The notes under the pieces are model-generated. The model made no database searches, was not told the DNA's origin, and saw only the letters and a program-made list of their open reading frames with translations. Positions 1-14,954 of a stretch of 64,000 nucleotides of DNA are shown in pieces. This DNA is from Gammaproteobacteria bacterium (GTDB taxonomy: Bacteria > Pseudomonadota > Gammaproteobacteria > Nitrosococcales > Methylophagaceae): contig JAOUJZ010000002.1 in NCBI GenBank assembly GCA_029882915.1, positions 62,001-126,000 of the forward strand, written 5' to 3'. Position 1 is the first letter of the stretch; every line of letters starts with the position of its first letter. Both the position numbers and the translations under genes were made by a program.

Positions 1-1267
<1,267 letters not shown>

Positions 1268-1328
1268 TTACGATGAGAAATAAAGCGTGTAAGGATACCT
1301 CAGCTAGCGTTTTGCATAAAGATAAATA

Positions 1329-2411
1329 CTAAAACAACTCGACGTCACCCGTTTCTTGTTCAGCTGGTATTAACAATCCTTGCTCAAGTAAATCTTCATA
1401 ACACAACACTCGATTACGGCCGTTGTTTTTTGCGTAATACAAGGCATGATCAGCACGGTCAATCAAACTGCTAACAGGCTCCAAAAAACTGCTATCCGAT
1501 TGTACTTCAGCCATTCGGCTATATCCGATACTCACTGTCACTCTACCTACCAGTGGAAAGTTCGTACTTTCAACCTTGTCACGAAAACGTTCCAGAACCT
1601 GATACGCTTCATCATGTTCAACATCATGTAACATGACCGCGAACTCTTCACCGCCATAACGAAATAACCAATCCATACTTCTGAAAGATTCTGACATTGA
1701 TCTTGCTAGTAAGATCAGTACTTCATCGCCATATAAATGACCGAAGCTATCATTGATCTTTTTGAAGTGATCAATATCAATTAATACAAAATAAGTGGCA
1801 ATTTCATCACTAATTGACTTCGATTTATCCGTTACTGCTTGATCCATTAACCGATCAAATGCCATTCGGTTCATTAATCCGGTCAGCGCATCAATTTCAC
1901 TGGTATAGAGCAATCGATTTAAGTGAGTGAATGCAGCAAGCATTTGCTCCCACACCCGTCTGTTAACTGAATCAGATGAGATACTTTTTATGACTAAAAC
2001 ACTACCAACTACTTTACCCAACATGATGGGTACATACACGTCCACACAATTTAATTGATGCCATGTAAATAACTGTACTTCTTGCGAGTCTACTGTGGTC
2101 AAAACAAGTTGATCATCAGAAAGAGGGAATGATACTGAATCTGAATCCGAACTCAACAAATCGCTGACTATAACCTCAGATATTTTCTGCCCTCGATGAG
2201 CGAGCATCCCTCTTAGCCCACTAGAAAATAACTGGATTTTCTTAGGTTGAAACCAGTCATCAATCAGTTCAATAAACCCTGTTGTCAAGGCATTATGTTC
2301 CTTGTGAACCAGTAATTTATTGACAATTTTCTCCAATACCTCAATGGATACAAGCGCTTGCTGATCAGCCTGAGTATTCTCTGGTGCTGTAGTATCTGAT
2401 TCTGTAGTCAT
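1329..2411 (-). CDS. GGDEF-domain diguanylate cyclase with N-terminal GAF-like sensor region
   Basis: ORF contains DALTGLMNRMAFD...DIDHFKKINDSFGHLYGDEVL...FRYGGEEFAV, an intact GGEEF active site. Confidence 0.88.
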   Translation of the reverse strand: MTTESDTTAPENTQADQQALVSIEVLEKIVNKLLVHKEHNALTTGFIELIDDWFQPKKIQLFSSGLRGMLAHRGQKISEVIVSDLLSSDSDSVSFPLSDDQLVLTTVDSQEVQLFTWHQLNCVDVYVPIMLGKVVGSVLVIKSISSDSVNRRVWEQMLAAFTHLNRLLYTSEIDALTGLMNRMAFDRLMDQAVTDKSKSISDEIATYFVLIDIDHFKKINDSFGHLYGDEVLILLARSMSESFRSMDWLFRYGGEEFAVMLHDVEHDEAYQVLERFRDKVESTNFPLVGRVTVSIGYSRMAEVQSDSSFLEPVSSLIDRADHALYYAKNNGRNRVLCYEDLLEQGLLIPAEQETGDVELF

Positions 2412-2632
2412 CGGAGAAGTTGGTAAACTTAATTTTTAGACGCATTAAAAATATATAACAGAACATACTAACCCAGTACGGCACTGAACTACAAATCAAT
2501 GTAATTATTGAAATGGATCACATTTTTTCTAATATTTACTAACCTTTAAGAGTAAATTCTAGCTTTCAGTGAGTCCTCCGTGTAAAGTTTCTTTTATATT
2601 CACCATAAATTTAGTGCTAAAAATATTATTTT

Positions 2633-3457
2633 ATGAATCAGTCAGATACACTAAAAACCATGTCCGGTAACATCAATGACAACATACTCGAAGTTCTCCT
2701 GTTATCGTTGCAAAGATCTATTCCGAAATTAGCATTGCACAGCAAAAGAATTGCCTGTATTGCATCAGAAATAGCCAAACAACTAGGATATGACAGTGAT
2801 TTTCAAAAGAAATTGCTTGTAGCCGGATTATTGCATGATATCGGTTGTCTTAAAATAGGAGTGGATCTGGAACAAATGCCAATTAGCATGGCACAAGGCG
2901 AACAGCTTGCTGCGTATGAACAACACACAATAGAAAGTGAAAATTTTATCTTGCCACTGGTTGAGGATAAAATTATTCTGCAGGCAGTACGTAACCATCA
3001 TGAAAGAATGGATGGTAAGGGCTTTCCCGATCAATTATCTGGTCAAGAGATCCCTATTTCAGCTCGTATTCTTGCAGTGGCAGATTATTACGATACTTTG
3101 CTCGCAGGTGAAATATTTGGCGAACATCGTTCAAAGCCGACCCAAGCAAAAAAACATCTCATTGAGGCCAAAGAAAAAATTCTCGATCCTGACGTCACCG
3201 ATGCCTTACTAACCATCCTTGAAAAGCCTCCTGTATTGTTCCTTCCATCGGAGGATAACCCTTTAAAACTCTACACTTTAGTCCACCTTGAGATTGGAGA
3301 GCTTAAGATAGGAGATTTAGTGAATCAGGATGGTAATTTTATCCTCAAGCAAGGTACTCAAATAACTCAAGCGATCATGGATAAAATTGACAACGAATAC
3401 CTAGGTCAAAAAGTGTTGACTCCTAGAGCCGTTGAAACTAAAACAGAAGATTCCTAA
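2633..3457 (+). CDS. HD-GYP-type phosphodiesterase domain protein
   Basis: LLHDIGCLKIG and NHHERMDGKGFPDQLSGQEIPISARILAVADYYDTL match HD-GYP motifs. Confidence 0.85.
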   Translation: MNQSDTLKTMSGNINDNILEVLLLSLQRSIPKLALHSKRIACIASEIAKQLGYDSDFQKKLLVAGLLHDIGCLKIGVDLEQMPISMAQGEQLAAYEQHTIESENFILPLVEDKIILQAVRNHHERMDGKGFPDQLSGQEIPISARILAVADYYDTLLAGEIFGEHRSKPTQAKKHLIEAKEKILDPDVTDALLTILEKPPVLFLPSEDNPLKLYTLVHLEIGELKIGDLVNQDGNFILKQGTQITQAIMDKIDNEYLGQKVLTPRAVETKTEDS

Positions 3458-3568
3458 ACTCGAAACCCGACTTAATTTCTAACAATAAATACAAATCATA
3501 TTATTATCATAGAGTCAGTTCACAATCGTATTTTCTATAGCTGTATTCTAAAAAATATTTACTACTAT

Positions 3569-3862
<294 letters not shown>

Positions 3863-3940
3863 TTATTCTTACTTTAGGATATATCCGGAAATTAGAAACT
3901 CATCGCAAAATCAATCTAAAATCACACAGAAAAACAATAT

Positions 3941-4990
<1,050 letters not shown>

Positions 4991-5007
<17 letters not shown>

Positions 5008-6295
5008 CCACCAGCACCGTTATCATTTTGTCTGGGTTTATACGTCGTGTATACGCCTGTTTGATTTGCTCAGCTGTCACCGCATTCACATGCGATTTAA
5101 ACGTATCTAAATAATCTAAAGGTAAGCCATAAAAACCAATCATTGCCAAATAGTCTGCAATTTTTTTGTTACTGTCGATCCTCAAGGCGAAACCTCCCGT
5201 GATATTTTGTTTAGCCGCCTCTAATTCAGCTTCTGTTGGGCCATTTTCAATAAAGGCTTTAAGTGTGGAGCGCATCACCTCTAGCGCTTCCTCTGTTTTA
5301 CCATTGCGTGTCTGTAAACCAAATTGATAAGGTCCCAACTCACGCATCGGTCTAAAATAACTGTAGACGCTATAAGACAAACCACGCTTTTCCCGCACCT
5401 CATTACTGAGCTGTGATACGAGTCCACTGCCACCTAAAATATGATTACCGACATATAAAGCAAAATAATCGGGGTCTTCACGACTCATTCCCGGTTGCCC
5501 CATTAGAATATGAGTTTGTGTTGAGGGGTGTTCAATCACCACTTGTTTAAGTGTGGTGATAGCTTCAACGTTAGCTAATGGTTTTGCCGCTTCACCCATT
5601 GTTAGCGTAGATAATATTTGCTCAGCAACCTCTTTAGCCTGCGATTTATCCAATGCTCCCACTATGCCAATCACCGCATTTTTAGCCACATAATATTGCT
5701 TATAAAATGTTTTCAAAGACTCAGGTGTTAACTGTGCAACTGATGTTTCATCGCCGGCTGGCATTGATGCATAGGGATGATTACCATATAAATGGCCATA
5801 AAAAGCTCGGGATGCAATCGCTGCTGGTGATTGCTTTTCTGCCTGAAGGCCAATTAACATCTGCTTTTGAAGCCGCTCAAATGAAGTTTGCGGGAAATCA
5901 GGCTTAGTCAGCACCTTAATAAAGGTCTGCAATGCAGAATTGAATGCTGATTCAGTCGTCAAACTACGTAAACTTAAAACAGCCATATCGCGCTCTGAAG
6001 AGTGACTAAACTGCGCTCCTACATCCTCAAATGCAGCTGCAAGTTGATCGGCATTAACACCATCAGCCCCTTCATTGAGCATCGCATTGGTTAATAAGGC
6101 CAGCCCTGAAGCATCACCATCTCTCGCTGCCCCGGCATCGAATACCACACTGATATCCACCATTGGCAGATCCGGTGCCGATACAAAATACACTCGTCCA
6201 CCATTCGATGTTTGCCAATGCTCAATGTCAGGATTAGCGTAAACATTAACAACCATTAGCAAGGCAATAGTGAATCCGATAATTCTAGTGACCAT
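4991..6295 (-). CDS. M16 family peptidase-like subunit lacking HxxEH (probably non-catalytic partner)
   Basis: M16 fold similarity (DAGAARDGDASGLALLTNAMLNEGADG..., VREKRGLSYSVYSYF), no HxxEH motif at the expected position. Confidence 0.85.
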
Positions 6296-7649
6296 GGCGA
6301 CCTCCTGGTGTCTTCACTGGTTGTTTTCCATTCATTGCTAACGGAACAAGTTCTGCCACAGTTAAACCCTTATCAATAAAATATTTTTTCGCGACTGCTT
6401 GAACCTGCTCTGCCGTGACAGCTTGAATATTGTCAACATAAGCATCACTCAAATGCCAGTCCAGACCAACTGTTTCCAACATGCCAATCTGCATCGCCTG
6501 ATAAAACACGCTGTCACGTTCATACACCGCATTAGCAACAACCTGAGCTTTAATTCGTTCCAGTTCCTGAACATTGACTAATTCAGTCTGTAATTTATTA
6601 ATCTGTTCCATAATGGCCTGTTGTAAGTCAGTGACGGTTTTACCATTAACGGGCGTCCCAACGACCATAAACACGTCTTCTAATCGTGAAAATAAACCAT
6701 AGCCAGCTCCCACACTGGCAGCAATTTCATCACCACGCACTAGCTCACGAGCAAAACGTGCACTATCACCACCATCCAGAATACCTGCCAACACCTCCAG
6801 CGCATAGGGTTCCCATGATTCTTTCGCTGTAGTGACCACAGGCACTTTCCAACCCATCATTAGATACGGTAATTCAGCGGGTTCTTTCACCTCAATGTAA
6901 CGTTTGCCTCGTTGTTCTATCTCAACTTGAGGTTTAACCTGTGCGAGTGTTTCCGTTTTTAATGGACCAAAATAACGTTTTGCCAAGCTATACACGGCTT
7001 CCGGTTCCACATCACCAACCACCACTACGGTCGCATTATTGGGTGCATACCATTTTTGATACCACTGACGCAGATCATCGCCTTGGTAATGATTAATATC
7101 ACTCATCCAGCCTATGACAGGGTGATGGTAAGGACTGTTTACAAATGCTGTGGCGTTAAAGGCTTCTCTCACCAGCGCTTGCGGGTTATCTTCAGTACGC
7201 ATCCGTCTTTCTTCCGAAACAACATCTCGTTCTTTTAATAATTCTCCCTCATCTATGATCAATTTGCGCATTCGTTCAGCTTCCAGACGAAAACTGACTT
7301 CTAAACGATCTTTTTCCAAAGTCTGAAAATAAGCGGTGTAATCGCGTCCAGTGAACGCATTTTCACGACCGCCGTTAGCCGCAATAATTTGTGAGAATTC
7401 ATTGGGGCCAAGATTTTCAGTGCCTTTGAACATCATGTGTTCCAGCTGATGTGAAATGCCGGTAATGCCATTATATTCATAACTCGAGCCGACCTTGTAC
7501 CAAACCTGTGATACCACGACTGGAGCGCGATGATCTTCTTTCACTATCAACTTCAGGCCATTATCAAGTTGATACTCACTAACACTGGCTACAACAATCG
7601 TTGGTAATGCCAACAATAGTCCTACTACTATTTTTATTTTATTAACCAT
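6285..7649 (-). CDS. M16 family zinc peptidase (catalytic subunit)
   Basis: GISHQLEHMMFKGTENLGPNEFS is the inverted zinc motif HxxEH, with a downstream E in RDVVSEERRMR. Confidence 0.92.
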   Translation of the reverse strand: MVNKIKIVVGLLLALPTIVVASVSEYQLDNGLKLIVKEDHRAPVVVSQVWYKVGSSYEYNGITGISHQLEHMMFKGTENLGPNEFSQIIAANGGRENAFTGRDYTAYFQTLEKDRLEVSFRLEAERMRKLIIDEGELLKERDVVSEERRMRTEDNPQALVREAFNATAFVNSPYHHPVIGWMSDINHYQGDDLRQWYQKWYAPNNATVVVVGDVEPEAVYSLAKRYFGPLKTETLAQVKPQVEIEQRGKRYIEVKEPAELPYLMMGWKVPVVTTAKESWEPYALEVLAGILDGGDSARFARELVRGDEIAASVGAGYGLFSRLEDVFMVVGTPVNGKTVTDLQQAIMEQINKLQTELVNVQELERIKAQVVANAVYERDSVFYQAMQIGMLETVGLDWHLSDAYVDNIQAVTAEQVQAVAKKYFIDKGLTVAELVPLAMNGKQPVKTPGGRHGH

Positions 7650-7712
7650 CTGCCTCTCAATTTACGTGACATGATAAAATTTGTCGCTGAAGTTTAACGA
7701 CAAGCAAAGATT

Positions 7713-8762
7713 ATGTTTAGTTTCCTAAAGAAAAAAACCAAACCAGCTGAAGATAAACAGCAAGCTGATGATCCGATAGAACAGAAAGGCGACAATTCTA
7801 CAGCCCCTGCTCTCCAAACTGAACAACCATCAGAAAAAACCAGTTTATTTGGGCACTTAAAACAACGTTTAAGTCGTACAAGCTCCAAATTGACAGAAGG
7901 GTTTGCCAATCTTGTACTAGGTAAAAAAACCATTGATGACGATTTGCTGGAAGAGCTTGAAACCCAATTAATTACCGCTGATTTGGGCATTGATGCAACC
8001 CAAACTATTATCAGTGATTTAACCCAGCGCGTTGCTCGAAAACAATTGGCAGATCCTGAAGCACTTTTTAGTGCACTGCGCGATGATATGGTGACTATTT
8101 TACAGCCCAGTTGTCAGCCATTAATGATTCCTGAACAACAAGGTCCTTACGTCATTTTGATGGTAGGCATTAATGGTGTTGGTAAAACAACCACCATTGG
8201 CAAACTGGCAAAACAATTCCAGAATCAGGGTAAATCTGTCATGCTCGCTGCCGGTGATACCTTTCGAGCTGCCGCTGTAGAACAGCTACAGGTCTGGGGT
8301 GAACGAAATGATATTGCTGTCATTGCCCAACATAGCGGTGCTGATTCTGCTTCCGTTATTTTTGATGCATTACAGTCTGCTCAGGCACGCAATATTGATA
8401 TATTGATTGCCGACACAGCAGGTCGTCTTCATACACAATCCAACCTGATGGAAGAACTAAAAAAGGTCAAACGTGTCATGGGGAAACTTGACGACCAAGC
8501 GCCGCATGAAGTCATGTTGGTACTGGATGCCGGAACAGGTCAGAATGCCTTATCTCAAGCTGTTCAGTTTAAAGATGCCGTTAATGTCACTGGAATTACC
8601 TTAACCAAGTTAGATGGCACGGCTAAAGGCGGTATTATCTTTGCGATTGCCAAAAAGACAGGGCTACCGATTCGCTATATTGGTGTGGGAGAAAGTATTG
8701 ACGATCTCCGTCCTTTTCAAGCTGAAGAGTTTGTAGATGCACTACTTGGGCACGAAGATTAA
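7713..8762 (+). CDS. ftsY: Signal recognition particle receptor FtsY
   Basis: GINGVGKTTTIGKLAKQ, AAGDTFRAAAVEQLQVWGER, DTAGRLHTQSNLMEEL, TKLDGTAKGG. Confidence 0.97.
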   Translation: MFSFLKKKTKPAEDKQQADDPIEQKGDNSTAPALQTEQPSEKTSLFGHLKQRLSRTSSKLTEGFANLVLGKKTIDDDLLEELETQLITADLGIDATQTIISDLTQRVARKQLADPEALFSALRDDMVTILQPSCQPLMIPEQQGPYVILMVGINGVGKTTTIGKLAKQFQNQGKSVMLAAGDTFRAAAVEQLQVWGERNDIAVIAQHSGADSASVIFDALQSAQARNIDILIADTAGRLHTQSNLMEELKKVKRVMGKLDDQAPHEVMLVLDAGTGQNALSQAVQFKDAVNVTGITLTKLDGTAKGGIIFAIAKKTGLPIRYIGVGESIDDLRPFQAEEFVDALLGHED

Positions 8763-8765
8763 CTT

Positions 8766-9431
8766 ATGATCCAATTTACTGATGTACATAAACGTTATCC
8801 CAACCGACATGAAGCACTGTCGGGGCTAAGTTTTCACCTTTTAAAAGGTGAAATGGCCTTTCTGACAGGCCATTCAGGTGCGGGTAAAAGTACATTACTG
8901 AAACTCATCGCCTTAATTGAGCGAAGCTCTCATGGTCAGGTCGTGGTTAACAATCAGAACCTAGGTCGGCTACCAAAACGTAAAATCCCTTATTATCGTC
9001 GTCAGATCGGTCTGGTTTTTCAAGATCACAATTTATTACACGACCGTACTGTTTTTGATAACGTTGCCTTACCACTCATCATTGCCGGTGAAAATCATCG
9101 CGAGATAGGACGTCGTGTACGTGCGTCACTGGATAAGGTAGGTCTGCTTAGTAAAGAACGTAATCTGCCTATTGCATTATCTGGCGGTGAACAGCAACGT
9201 GTTGGCATTGCACGCGCGGTTGTTAATCGCCCGCCGATTCTGCTTGCTGACGAACCTACTGGCAATCTTGATCCTGACTTATCACGTGACATCATGAATT
9301 TATTCGAACAGTTTAATCAGGTGGGAACCACAGTATTTATTGCTACTCATGATCTTGACTTGATTCAAACTCTGCCGTATCGCCAAATAATTCTTCAACA
9401 CGGGCGTTTAGCCGGGCAGGTTTCGCCATGA
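8766..9431 (+). CDS. ftsE: Cell division ATP-binding protein FtsE
   Basis: Walker [13 protein letters not shown] signature LSGGEQQRV, Walker [13 protein letters not shown]; directly downstream of ftsY. Confidence 0.96.
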   Translation: MIQFTDVHKRYPNRHEALSGLSFHLLKGEMAFLTGHSGAGKSTLLKLIALIERSSHGQVVVNNQNLGRLPKRKIPYYRRQIGLVFQDHNLLHDRTVFDNVALPLIIAGENHREIGRRVRASLDKVGLLSKERNLPIALSGGEQQRVGIARAVVNRPPILLADEPTGNLDPDLSRDIMNLFEQFNQVGTTVFIATHDLDLIQTLPYRQIILQHGRLAGQVSP

Positions 9432-10363
9432 AATCACCCACATTTAGTCTGACTAATTATCTGATTCGTCATCTACAGGCGATATTGTTCAGTCTTGGAC
9501 AATTATGGAGACAACCTCTAGCGACTTTGATGACAATCATTGTTATTGGTATTGCACTAGTGCTCCCTGCTGGCCTTTATGTATTGTTACAGAACATGAA
9601 TAACATCAGTGATCAGTGGGATGATGCCAGCCAGATAACCCTTTTTTTAGAAAAAGACCTCTCTGAAACACAGGCTGAAAATTTAAGTAGTAAATTACAA
9701 AACTGGCCTGAAATCAAACAAACTGATTATCAAAATGCAGATCGGTCACTAATCGAATTTCGCCAACTATCCGGGCTTGGTAACTTATTAGATTCACTGC
9801 CCGACAACCCACTGCCTGCTATTATTATTGTATATCCTGCTGATGAAAACTTACGCCCTGATGCTATCGGCAGCCTGTTGGCTCGACTTGAAGACTTGCC
9901 AGAGGTCGAGCAAGCACAACTTGATATGGAATGGTTACAACGATTGCGCAGCATCAATAAAACCATACAGCGAGGCATCAGCATTTTAGCCATATTATTA
10001 TCCTTAAGCGTTTTGCTGGTTATCGGTAATACCATTCGACTTGCAATACTTAATCGCCAATCTGAAATTCAGGTTATGAAACTGGTAGGGGCGACGAACC
10101 GCTTTATCCGTCGACCTTTTTTGTACACTGGTTTTTGGTATGGCACTTTAGGTGGTGTCTTTGCATGGCTGACTTTAGTGCTCACCATGGGTCTATTAAC
10201 TGGCCCTATTCGTGAACTCGCAGGGCATTACGGTAGTGATTTTAGTTTGGAGTGGTTCGCCGGCTACATGTTCGTCACATTACCAATGATTGGTGCGTCG
10301 CTCGGGGCATCAGGCGCATGGCTGGCAGTCAGTCGCCATCTCCACACTATTGAGCCTGATTAA
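9428..10363 (+). CDS. ftsX: Cell division permease FtsX
   Basis: 4-TM FtsX family (NTIRLAILNRQSEIQVMKLVGATNRFIRRPFLYTG); overlaps the ftsE stop. Confidence 0.95.
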   Translation: MKSPTFSLTNYLIRHLQAILFSLGQLWRQPLATLMTIIVIGIALVLPAGLYVLLQNMNNISDQWDDASQITLFLEKDLSETQAENLSSKLQNWPEIKQTDYQNADRSLIEFRQLSGLGNLLDSLPDNPLPAIIIVYPADENLRPDAIGSLLARLEDLPEVEQAQLDMEWLQRLRSINKTIQRGISILAILLSLSVLLVIGNTIRLAILNRQSEIQVMKLVGATNRFIRRPFLYTGFWYGTLGGVFAWLTLVLTMGLLTGPIRELAGHYGSDFSLEWFAGYMFVTLPMIGASLGASGAWLAVSRHLHTIEPD

Positions 10364-10462
10364 CATGGACAAGGAACTTTTTCCTTAATTTTCACTCTTA
10401 GTGTTTGAATTTTTCAGTTAATGTTATTATTAATAAATATTATTTAGGGAGGCCACAACACT

Positions 10463-11323
10463 ATGACAACCGATGTAGCCCAATACAATTTAGCTTTAGC
10501 CCCTATTGGCAATTTGGATTCTTACACGAATCTGGTACATAACGTTCCAATGCTAACTGCTGAAGAAGAATATGAACTTGCAACCCGCTTACAACAAAAC
10601 GGAGATCTGGAAGCTGCTCAGCGCCTGGTATTATCACACCTTCGTTTTGTATCTCGTATTGCAAAAGGGTATAGCGGCTATGGATTACCTGTTGCTGACC
10701 TCGTACAGGAAGGCAATATCGGATTAATGAAAGCAGTCAAACGCTTTGACCCTGACAAAGGGGTTCGATTGGTATCATTTGCAGTGCACTGGATCCGTGC
10801 AGAAATTCATGAGTACGTCATTCGTAACTGGCGCATAGTAAAAATTGCAACTACCAAGGCACAACGTAAATTATTCTTTAATCTGCGTAGCGCTAAAAAG
10901 CGTCTTGGCTGGTTAAATCAAGAAGAAGTGCAAGCCGTCGCTGACGATCTGGGTGTGACTGCCAGCAACGTGATGGAAATGGAACGTCGACTGGCTCAGC
11001 CAGATACCTCATTTGACTTACCATCTGATGCCGATGATGACGAAAACAACTTCTCTCCAGTCGCTTACCTGGCAGGACCAGAGCTTTCTGATCCTTTGCA
11101 ACAATTAGAACAGTCTAACTTTTCTGATTATCAACAACAAAAGTTGAGTAACGCACTGGCAACGTTGGATGAACGTAGCCGTGATATTGTGAGTCAGCGT
11201 TGGTTAAACGATGATGGTAAAGCCACATTACATACCTTAGCCGATCAGTATCAGGTGTCTGCGGAACGTATTCGCCAAATTGAAAATAACGCGATGAAAA
11301 AACTCAAGGCCTTGATGACTTAG
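10463..11323 (+). CDS. rpoH: RNA polymerase sigma-32 factor
   Basis: RpoH box [36 protein letters not shown]; ftsYEX-rpoH order. Confidence 0.97.
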   Translation: MTTDVAQYNLALAPIGNLDSYTNLVHNVPMLTAEEEYELATRLQQNGDLEAAQRLVLSHLRFVSRIAKGYSGYGLPVADLVQEGNIGLMKAVKRFDPDKGVRLVSFAVHWIRAEIHEYVIRNWRIVKIATTKAQRKLFFNLRSAKKRLGWLNQEEVQAVADDLGVTASNVMEMERRLAQPDTSFDLPSDADDDENNFSPVAYLAGPELSDPLQQLEQSNFSDYQQQKLSNALATLDERSRDIVSQRWLNDDGKATLHTLADQYQVSAERIRQIENNAMKKLKALMT

Positions 11324-11354
11324 TTTAAACGTCATCTAACAAATCTGGTTACAC

Positions 11355-11384
11355 AAAAAAGCCCGCATTAATGCGGGCTTTTTA
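11355..11384 (+). terminator. Rho-independent terminator downstream of rpoH
   Basis: aaaaaagcccgcattaatgcgggcttttt: GC stem flanked by A and T runs, probably bidirectional between convergent genes. Confidence 0.85.
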
Positions 11385-11405
11385 TTGTATTAAAACCGAA
11401 ATCTG

Positions 11406-11729
11406 TTAACGTTCTAATAATGGCAATTTTCCTGTTTTACCATCCCACTCTTCAGCATCAGGTAAAGGATCTTTTTTCTCCGCAATGACAGGCCAAACCT
11501 TAGCCAGTTCTTCATTGATCTGTAAAAATTCACTTTGATCATCTGGTAAATCATCCTCTGAAAAAATCGCTTCTGCCGGACACTCTGGTTCACACAGTGT
11601 GCAGTCAATACATTCTTCAGGATCAATAACCAGAAAATTAGGACCTTCGTGAAAACAATCCACTGGGCAGACATCTACGCAATCAGTATATTTACATTTA
11701 ATACAGTTTTCTGTGACAACAAAGGTCAT
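11406..11729 (-). CDS. fdxA: 7Fe-type ferredoxin FdxA
   Basis: [56 protein letters not shown]. Start chosen at the internal Met; the ORF track extends to 11747. Confidence 0.92.
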   Translation of the reverse strand: MTFVVTENCIKCKYTDCVDVCPVDCFHEGPNFLVIDPEECIDCTLCEPECPAEAIFSEDDLPDDQSEFLQINEELAKVWPVIAEKKDPLPDAEEWDGKTGKLPLLER

Positions 11730-11886
11730 AATAATTTCTCCAAACACAAATTTCGTACAATCTAATTACGTGAATTTTACATGATTTCAAACTAGTCTGG
11801 GCAATGTTCAATTTTAAGGTATGATCACTATCCATGATATATAGCTTAAAACTTTACTCATATTTCTTAATAAAGGACTGTGAATT

Positions 11887-12180
11887 ATGCGTCGCATAAT
11901 AACTATTACTATTTTTGTGATTGTTTTTGCTATTGGCGCGGCATTTTCAGCTATCAATACCGACCCTGTAAGCATTAACTATTATATTGGACAAGTGACT
12001 TTTCCACTGTCAGTCATGCTGATCTTATCCTTGATAGCTGGTATTATCATTGGTGCTACTGTCATCTTTGCCAGCACCATACGACTCCGTTATGAAAATC
12101 GCCAGCTTCAAAAAAAACTGGATATTTCAGAGCAAGAAATAAATAGCTTGCGGATCTTGCCTCTCAAAGACGAACACTAG
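11887..12180 (+). CDS. lapA: LapA-domain (DUF1049) small membrane protein
   Basis: Two TM segments (FVIVFAIGAAFSAINTDPVSINYY and LPL-VMLILSLIAGIIIGA), followed by a lapB-like gene. Confidence 0.85.
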   Translation: MRRIITITIFVIVFAIGAAFSAINTDPVSINYYIGQVTFPLSVMLILSLIAGIIIGATVIFASTIRLRYENRQLQKKLDISEQEINSLRILPLKDEH

Positions 12181-12193
12181 GCTCGCATCAAAA

Positions 12194-13368
12194 ATGGAAT
12201 GGTTGTTTTTTCTGTTACCTATCGCCGCCATATCTGGCTGGCTGGCGGCACGCAGGCATTATAAAAATCAATATATTAAGCAGAAAAGTCCTTTTAACCC
12301 TGAGTACTTTAAAGGGTTAAATTACTTGCTCAACGAACAACCGGATAAAGCCATTGATGTCTTTATCCGCCTACTGGAAGTTAACAGTGAAACCGTTGAA
12401 ACTCATCTGGCACTGGCCAACCTTTTTCGCCGCCGAGGTGAAACCGATCGTGCTATTCGGATCCACCAAAACCTGATCGCCAGACCCTCACTATCACCTC
12501 AACAACGTGAACAAGCCCTCGTTGAGTTGGGTCTTGATTACATGCATGCCGGTGTGCTCGATCGCGCTGAACATCTATTTCTTGAACTGTTAAGTAAAGC
12601 ATCACCACCGAAAGAAGCCTACCAGCAATTGCTACGTATCTACCAACAGGAAAAAAAATGGCAACAGGCCATTAAAATGGCAAAAGAATATCAATCTCAT
12701 AGCAAGGAAAACATTGGATCCACGATTGCCCAATTTTACTGTGAACTAGCTGAACAACAACTTAAAACATCTCCCAACAACGTTGGGATATTACTCAAAC
12801 ACGCGCATAGCCATGATCAAAACTGTGTTCGAGCAACATTACTCGAGGCTAGGCTACACATCCGTGCTAATAATTTTCGTAAAGCACTCAAATCTTTACT
12901 TCGTATTGAGCAACAAAATTACCAGTACATACCAGAAGCACTTCCTCTGATGCAGCAGTGCTATCAACAAATGAACAATTTGCAGGCTTTTAGTAACTGG
13001 TTACATGCACTGCTTATTAAGCACCCTAACATGACCAATGCCAGACTGATGTTAGCGCATATCATTCAGCTTCAACATGGCAGTCAGGCAGCTCAAGATT
13101 ATTTATATCAACAATTACATGCTCATCCTTCTGTTGAAGGTTTACACTCCTTGATTTCATTAGGTCAACCTACAAACCCCATGCTGGTTCCTCTAATCAA
13201 AGATATTACTAATACCTTAATTCAACGCAGTCATCATTACACTTGCCAGCATTGCGGTTTTACGGGCAAATCAATGCATTGGTTGTGTCCTAGCTGTAAT
13301 CGATGGGATACCATTCGTCCAACAGAGATTCATCTTTCCTCTTTAGAAACCCAATTGGAGTCATCAAT

Positions 13369-13372
<4 letters not shown>
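12194..13372 (+). CDS. lapB: LPS assembly/heat-shock TPR protein LapB (YciM)
   Basis: N-terminal TM, TPR repeats, C-terminal rubredoxin-like YTCQHCGFTGKSMHWLCPSCNRWDTIRP. Confidence 0.94.
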
Positions 13373-14667
<1,295 letters not shown>

Positions 14668-14720
14668 TAAATAATTTCATTTTGTTATAAGAATTAAATA
14701 ACTTATTTAGGAGCGTCGCT

Positions 14721-14951
14721 ATGAGCACAATTTCTGCTTACCAAGCTGGTTTAGCCGGCATTCAATCAGGCATACAAGGTCTAAACAATAATGCAGCTAA
14801 AATCGCCAGTACTGAATCATTGCAATTTGACGCTGATATCAGCCAACCAATGATCCATATGATTAGCAATAAACATCAAGTTCAGGCATCAGCAAAAGTA
14901 ATTGAAACCAGTAACGAAATGCTGGGCACCATACTGGATATTAAAGCATAA
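14721..14951 (+). CDS. Small flagellar rod/hook-like protein (N- and C-terminal rod motifs only)
   Basis: ISAYQAGLAGIQSGIQGLNNNAAKIAS resembles Flg_bb_rod N-termini; KVIETSNEMLGTILDIKA resembles rod/hook C-termini; 76 aa. Confidence 0.6.
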   Translation: MSTISAYQAGLAGIQSGIQGLNNNAAKIASTESLQFDADISQPMIHMISNKHQVQASAKVIETSNEMLGTILDIKA

Positions 14952-14954
14952 ACA

